A stretch of 18,299 nucleotides of DNA from positions 1 to 18,299 of the forward strand of contig CAYSDH010000061.1 of the NCBI GenBank assembly GCA_964429805.1, given 5' to 3'. The notes under the pieces are model-generated. The model was not told the DNA's origin. It did no database searches and saw only the letters and a program-made list of their open reading frames with translations. Of the stretch, positions 14,714 through 18,299 are shown piece after piece; position 1 is the stretch's first letter, and every line of letters starts with the position of its first letter. A program made the translations under genes and the position numbers. This stretch comes from CAYSDH01 sp964429805 (lineage in GTDB: Bacteria > Bacteroidota > Bacteroidia > Flavobacteriales_D > JABDKJ01).

Positions 14714-14741
14714 TTGTATCAACATTTAAATATTAACTTTA
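14714..14741 (+). promoter_or_regulatory. Promoter of the susCD operon
   Basis: TTG (14714-14716), 17 bp, then TAACTTTA (14734-14741), identical to the feoA -7 box and one mismatch from TAnnTTTG. Transcription would begin near 14746, leaving a leader of about 77 bases before the susC ATG. The leader holds the short quasi-palindrome CTGATTATCAG (14774-14784), of which another copy lies upstream of the promoter at 14659-14669. Confidence 0.5.
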
Positions 14742-14822
14742 CTACACGTTAACAAAAATAACTTCAGAAAGCTCTGATTATCAGGGGTTTCGGCTACTCA
14801 TTATTAATCTAAACTCAATTAA

Positions 14823-17800
14823 ATGAATATACGAATACGTTTACTACAGTGTGCTGTATTCTTGTTGGTTTGCCAGGTATCCTGGGCCCAACTGCAGCAA
14901 GTGTCTGGTACCATTAAGGATGAATCCGGAGTAGGATTGCCTGGTGCTACTGTGACCATAAAGGGTACTACTGTTGGTACCGCAACAGACATTAACGGAA
15001 GCTACACACTGAGTGCTTCTGAAGGTGACGTCCTTCTTTACAAGTTTACTGGTATGCAGACAGAGTCTCGCACAGTGGCTGCTGGAACGGACTATAATGT
15101 TGTATTACAGCAGGGTATAGAATTGGATGAGGTTGTTGTCACAGCTCTCGGTATTTCTAAGGAGAAAAAAGCTCTAGGATATGCCGTAAGTGAAGTAAAA
15201 GGTGATGCCTTGGCCCAATCTCAAGAGGCCAACGTGATACAAGGTCTTGCTGCAAAGGCACCTGGTGTTGTTGTCACTGGTTCAGGTGGTACTCCTGGTG
15301 CGTCTTCTAAGATTGTTATTCGTGGAGCATCTACGTTTACTGGTTCTAATGACCCGCTTATAGTTATTGACGGTGTACCTGTGGACAACAGAACTACGCA
15401 GTCTACGGCTGGTGATTACCCATTTAACCAAAACCTCTCAGGTGTAAATGCGTCTAACAGAGCGGTGGATATCAACCCAGATGACATTGAGTCTGTAACT
15501 GTACTTAAAGGGCCTACAGCTGCGGCACTTTACGGTTCTATAGCTGGAAACGGTGCCATTATCTACACTACTAAAAGAGGTAAGTATGGTAAAGGAAATG
15601 GAGTTGGTGTTACTTACTCTAGTTCTGTAGAGTGGGCTGAAGTCAACAAACTTCCAGAATTTCAACAGAAGTATGGAATGGGTTCAAATGGACAAACGAT
15701 TGCTCCTGCTGATCCAGGTCCTGATGGAATCGGATTGACTGCTGATGATGTCTCGTTTGGAACTCAGAGAAGCTGGGGACCACGTTTAGACACAACTAAT
15801 CTTCAAGCATATGATAACAACGATAACTTCTTCCAAACTGGAATGACGTATGAGAATAACCTCTCATTGACATCAGGTAATGACCGTTTCGCCATGAGAC
15901 TATCTATTGGTGATCTTCGTCAGACAGGTATCGTTCCAAACACAAACTTGAACAGAACGTCATTTAGAATCAACGCGGATGCGCGTGTGACAGAGAAACT
16001 AAACATTGGTGGATCTGCAAACTTCGTGTCGTCTCAAGGTACAATGGCTCAGAATGGAAGTAACCTTGCAGGTATCATGCTTGGTCTTCTCAGAACTCCT
16101 ATTACTTATGATCTTTCTGATTATCAGTATGACAATGGATTCCAGAGAACATACTTTGTGGTGTATGACAACCCGTTCTTCACGGCAAACGAAAACCCGT
16201 TTACTTCTAACGTAAACAGATTTATCGGAAACGTGTTTGCTGATTACAAGCTGCACAAGAACATCGGTGTTTCATATCGTTTAGGTATTGATAACTACAG
16301 CGACAAGCGTAAGCAAATCTTTGCTGTATCGTCATTTGGTGATGATATAGGTGGTGTCGGACAAGTCAACCTAAACAACTTAATCTCAAGCAGAATCTAT
16401 GGTGACTTTCTTGCTAATTGGAACAAAGACCTAAGTGAGAAGCTAAACCTCGGAGTGACTCTTGGTCAAAACTTTACAAAGAATCAGTTTGACGATGTGT
16501 TCTCTAGAGGTGCTAACTTGGCTATACCAGGATTCTATAACCTAAGTAATGCAAGTGACCTATACACGTCTAATGCAACAACTAATGTAAACTCTCACGC
16601 ATTGTTCGCTTATGCAGACTTGTCTTATGACAACATGCTCTTCTTAAATGTAACAGGAAGAAATGACTGGTCTTCTACTTTCGAGACTACTGAGCAGAAC
16701 AACTTCTTTTACCCTTCTGTGAGTGCTTCTTTCGTATTCTCTGAGAAGATGGATGTGTCATGGCTAGAGTTTGGTAAGTTGAGATACTCTTACGCTCAAG
16801 TAGGTATTCCTCCAGAAGCATACCGTACTCGTACAGTATTCACTCAGCCTGCATTTACTGATGGTTTCACTAACGGTGTTTCTTTCCCGTTTGGTGGAGT
16901 TAACGGATTCTCATTGAGTAACACTCAGTTTAGCTCTCAACTAAAGCCAGAAATAATGACTGGAAACGAGGTTGGATTCTTTGTGAGTTTGTTTGAAAAC
17001 TTCGTTGATATCGACTTCACTTACTACAACCAGGCATCTAAGCAGCTTCTTGGATTCCGTCCAGTTGCTCCATCTTCAGGATTTAATCAGCAGTTCACAA
17101 ACTTTGGTGAAATGGTTAATAACGGAATTGAGCTTATGGTGAACCTTAGACCAATTAGAAAAGAGGACTTCAAATGGGAGCTCAGTGTAAACTATGCTGC
17201 CAACAGAAACGAAGTAACAGCTCTAGTTGACGGTGTAGATGAGATTGACATCGAAGCCGCCTTTGGTTCAATCCAAGGATTTGCCATTACTGGTGAGCCT
17301 TACGGTGCCCTTTATGGTTCAATGTGGGAGAGAAACTCTAGTGGTGACCTCGTAATTGGTGCCAACGGACTTCCACTTATCGCTGCTGAGTCAGGTAAGA
17401 TTGGTGACCCTAACCCTGATTTCACTATGGGTATCAACAACTCATTTATGTACAAGAACTGGAACTTCAATTTCCTATTTGACATTCGTCAAGGTGGAGA
17501 TATCTGGAACGGTACTTACGCACGTTTGATGCAGTATGGTCGTCCGATTGAGACAGAAGACAGGGAGAGAGATTACGTTATACCAGGTGTACTTGAGGAT
17601 GGAACTGCAAACGACATCGCTATTACTGCTGAAACGTACTTCTCTTCTTACCTCGGTGATGCCGGTGGAGCTGCAGAGCAGTTTGTAGAAGATGGAAGCT
17701 GGGTAAGACTTAGAAGTATTGGACTTGGTTACCAGTTTAAGCTTGCACCAGACAACTTTTTTAAAGGTGTTGGAATCAACTTCTCAGCAAGAAACCTTTG

Positions 17801-17933
17801 GTTGAGCACGAACTACCGTGGTGTTGACCCAGAGACTAGTCTTACTGGAGCAGGTTCTAACCTCGCTGGTTTTGATTACTTCAATAACCCAGGTACGAAG
17901 TCATACCGTGTGAAGTTGAACTTCTCATTCTAA
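14823..17933 (+). CDS. SusC/RagA family TonB-linked outer membrane protein
   Basis: A TonB-dependent outer-membrane transporter of 1036 residues that works with a SusD lipoprotein to import oligosaccharides, peptides or other large nutrients. Order of parts: signal peptide (1-22, ending WAQ); carboxypeptidase-regulatory-like beta domain (about 26-97, QVSGTIKDESGVGLPGATV to VVLQQ); the DEVVVTALG linker carrying the TonB-box region (102-110); the plug (about 115-245) with IVIRGAS and DGVPVDNRT; then the 22-strand barrel ending in aromatic SYRVKLNFSF, the outer-membrane assembly signal. Codons are strongly biased to T- and C-ending forms (GGT, TCT, AAC), unlike the neighbouring leftward genes, which suggests high expression. 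No glycoside hydrolase, anti-sigma or two-component regulator is visible, so the substrate is not predictable. susD follows after 28 bp. Confidence 0.96.
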   Translation: MNIRIRLLQCAVFLLVCQVSWAQLQQVSGTIKDESGVGLPGATVTIKGTTVGTATDINGSYTLSASEGDVLLYKFTGMQTESRTVAAGTDYNVVLQQGIELDEVVVTALGISKEKKALGYAVSEVKGDALAQSQEANVIQGLAAKAPGVVVTGSGGTPGASSKIVIRGASTFTGSNDPLIVIDGVPVDNRTTQSTAGDYPFNQNLSGVNASNRAVDINPDDIESVTVLKGPTAAALYGSIAGNGAIIYTTKRGKYGKGNGVGVTYSSSVEWAEVNKLPEFQQKYGMGSNGQTIAPADPGPDGIGLTADDVSFGTQRSWGPRLDTTNLQAYDNNDNFFQTGMTYENNLSLTSGNDRFAMRLSIGDLRQTGIVPNTNLNRTSFRINADARVTEKLNIGGSANFVSSQGTMAQNGSNLAGIMLGLLRTPITYDLSDYQYDNGFQRTYFVVYDNPFFTANENPFTSNVNRFIGNVFADYKLHKNIGVSYRLGIDNYSDKRKQIFAVSSFGDDIGGVGQVNLNNLISSRIYGDFLANWNKDLSEKLNLGVTLGQNFTKNQFDDVFSRGANLAIPGFYNLSNASDLYTSNATTNVNSHALFAYADLSYDNMLFLNVTGRNDWSSTFETTEQNNFFYPSVSASFVFSEKMDVSWLEFGKLRYSYAQVGIPPEAYRTRTVFTQPAFTDGFTNGVSFPFGGVNGFSLSNTQFSSQLKPEIMTGNEVGFFVSLFENFVDIDFTYYNQASKQLLGFRPVAPSSGFNQQFTNFGEMVNNGIELMVNLRPIRKEDFKWELSVNYAANRNEVTALVDGVDEIDIEAAFGSIQGFAITGEPYGALYGSMWERNSSGDLVIGANGLPLIAAESGKIGDPNPDFTMGINNSFMYKNWNFNFLFDIRQGGDIWNGTYARLMQYGRPIETEDRERDYVIPGVLEDGTANDIAITAETYFSSYLGDAGGAAEQFVEDGSWVRLRSIGLGYQFKLAPDNFFKGVGINFSARNLWLSTNYRGVDPETSLTGAGSNLAGFDYFNNPGTKSYRVKLNFSF

Positions 17934-17961
17934 TTGACAGAATTCGCAAAAAATTTAAATA

Positions 17962-18299
17962 ATGATGAAAACAAAATTTAACATACTTATTGCGTCACTG
18001 TTGATCTTAGGTCTAGTGACAACATCGTGTGAAGGGTACTTGGAAGACCAAGTTGCCAGTCCGAACAACCCGACAGAAGTAACTCCTTCATTGCTACTCG
18101 CTAGTGCTGAGCTTGCTACTTTTGCTACCTACAGCGGTCAATTAGTCCGTCAATCATGCACCTTTAACCAGCAGTTAGCTGGTACAGATGCTGGTTCACA
18201 GTCTATTGAAATTGCAACATATAACATCACAGAAGGAACAAACACCAACGAGTGGGGTGCGATTTATTCTGGGGCTGTGTCTGATTGTCAGACTATCAT
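17962..18299 (+). CDS. SusD/RagB family outer membrane lipoprotein, N-terminal part
   Basis: The gene runs off the right edge; about 112 residues are visible. It begins MMKTKFNILIASLL with a lipoprotein signal ending in the lipobox TTSC, followed by EGYLEDQVASPNNPTEVTPS, the typical SusD start (a short acidic region, then an N-P-N/T-E loop before the first helices). The visible part continues into helical LLLASAELATFATYSG and a QLAGTDAG segment. SusD proteins sit as a lid on the SusC transporter and capture the nutrient at the cell surface. The position 28 bp after susC shows they form one operon. Two adjacent ATG codons (17962 and 17965) are possible starts. This is not a truncation; the window simply ends. 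Confidence 0.93.
   Translation, partial: MMKTKFNILIASLLILGLVTTSCEGYLEDQVASPNNPTEVTPSLLLASAELATFATYSGQLVRQSCTFNQQLAGTDAGSQSIEIATYNITEGTNTNEWGAIYSGAVSDCQTI

Noticed and set aside
14823..18299. susCD as part of a polysaccharide utilisation locus with defined substrate.
   Set aside because: No glycoside hydrolase, sulfatase, lyase or regulator is visible in the window; the genes beyond the right edge are unknown.
1..18299. Mobile element, CRISPR, phage or defence island.
   Set aside because: No transposase, integrase, direct-repeat array, tRNA attachment site or nuclease/ATPase defence genes were found; the gene content is mostly housekeeping.

Overview
The window looks like a chromosomal segment of a Bacteroidota bacterium, probably from a marine or environmental flavobacterial, saprospiral or cryomorph-like lineage. 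Four things point there. There is a SusC/SusD outer-membrane pair at the right end. There is a secreted protein with a C-terminal type IX secretion (T9SS) sorting domain. There is a MnmA with the Bacteroidota-type insertion. Bacteroidota -7 promoter boxes (TAnnTTTG), with almost no Shine-Dalgarno sequences, lie in front of many genes. A gap of exactly 100 N flanked by an identical 55-bp repeat suggests a draft or metagenome short-read assembly.

Layout, left to right. 1-562 (+): the 3' end of a GT4 glycosyltransferase. 563-2240 (-): a MORN-repeat secreted protein followed by an unknown lipoprotein. 2399-3577 (+): mnmA, whose end overlaps a leftward pair, DUF4199 membrane protein then GT2 glycosyltransferase (5071-3567). 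5151-5250 (+): the SRP RNA gene, with its own promoter and T-tract. 5276-6413 (+): an overlapping pair, ABM-fold monooxygenase-like protein and short-chain dehydrogenase. 6519-7803 (+): transaldolase and a YciO-type protein, 1 bp apart. 7991-9684 (+): the T9SS-secreted protein, split by the gap. 14541-9779 (-): a metal, haem and nitrogen stretch containing a MerC-like membrane protein, histidine ammonia-lyase, a group III truncated haemoglobin and feoA-feoB. 14823 to the end (+): susC and the start of susD.

Most of the genes are housekeeping: tRNA thiolation, protein targeting, the pentose-phosphate pathway and iron uptake. The most notable regulatory structure is in front of feoA. A 17-bp palindrome, TTTAGA-CTTAT-TCTAAA, exactly fills the spacer between a TTTG -33 element and a TAACTTTA -7 element, with a third half-site just downstream. 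This is a compact candidate for a metal-dependent repressor site. Other points of interest are the ATGA overlap between histidine ammonia-lyase and truncated haemoglobin, several -7 boxes only 4-8 bases from a start codon (leaderless or nearly leaderless mRNAs), and the MerC promoter lying inside its longest reading frame. I found no CRISPR array, tRNA, insertion sequence, phage gene or recognisable defence system.
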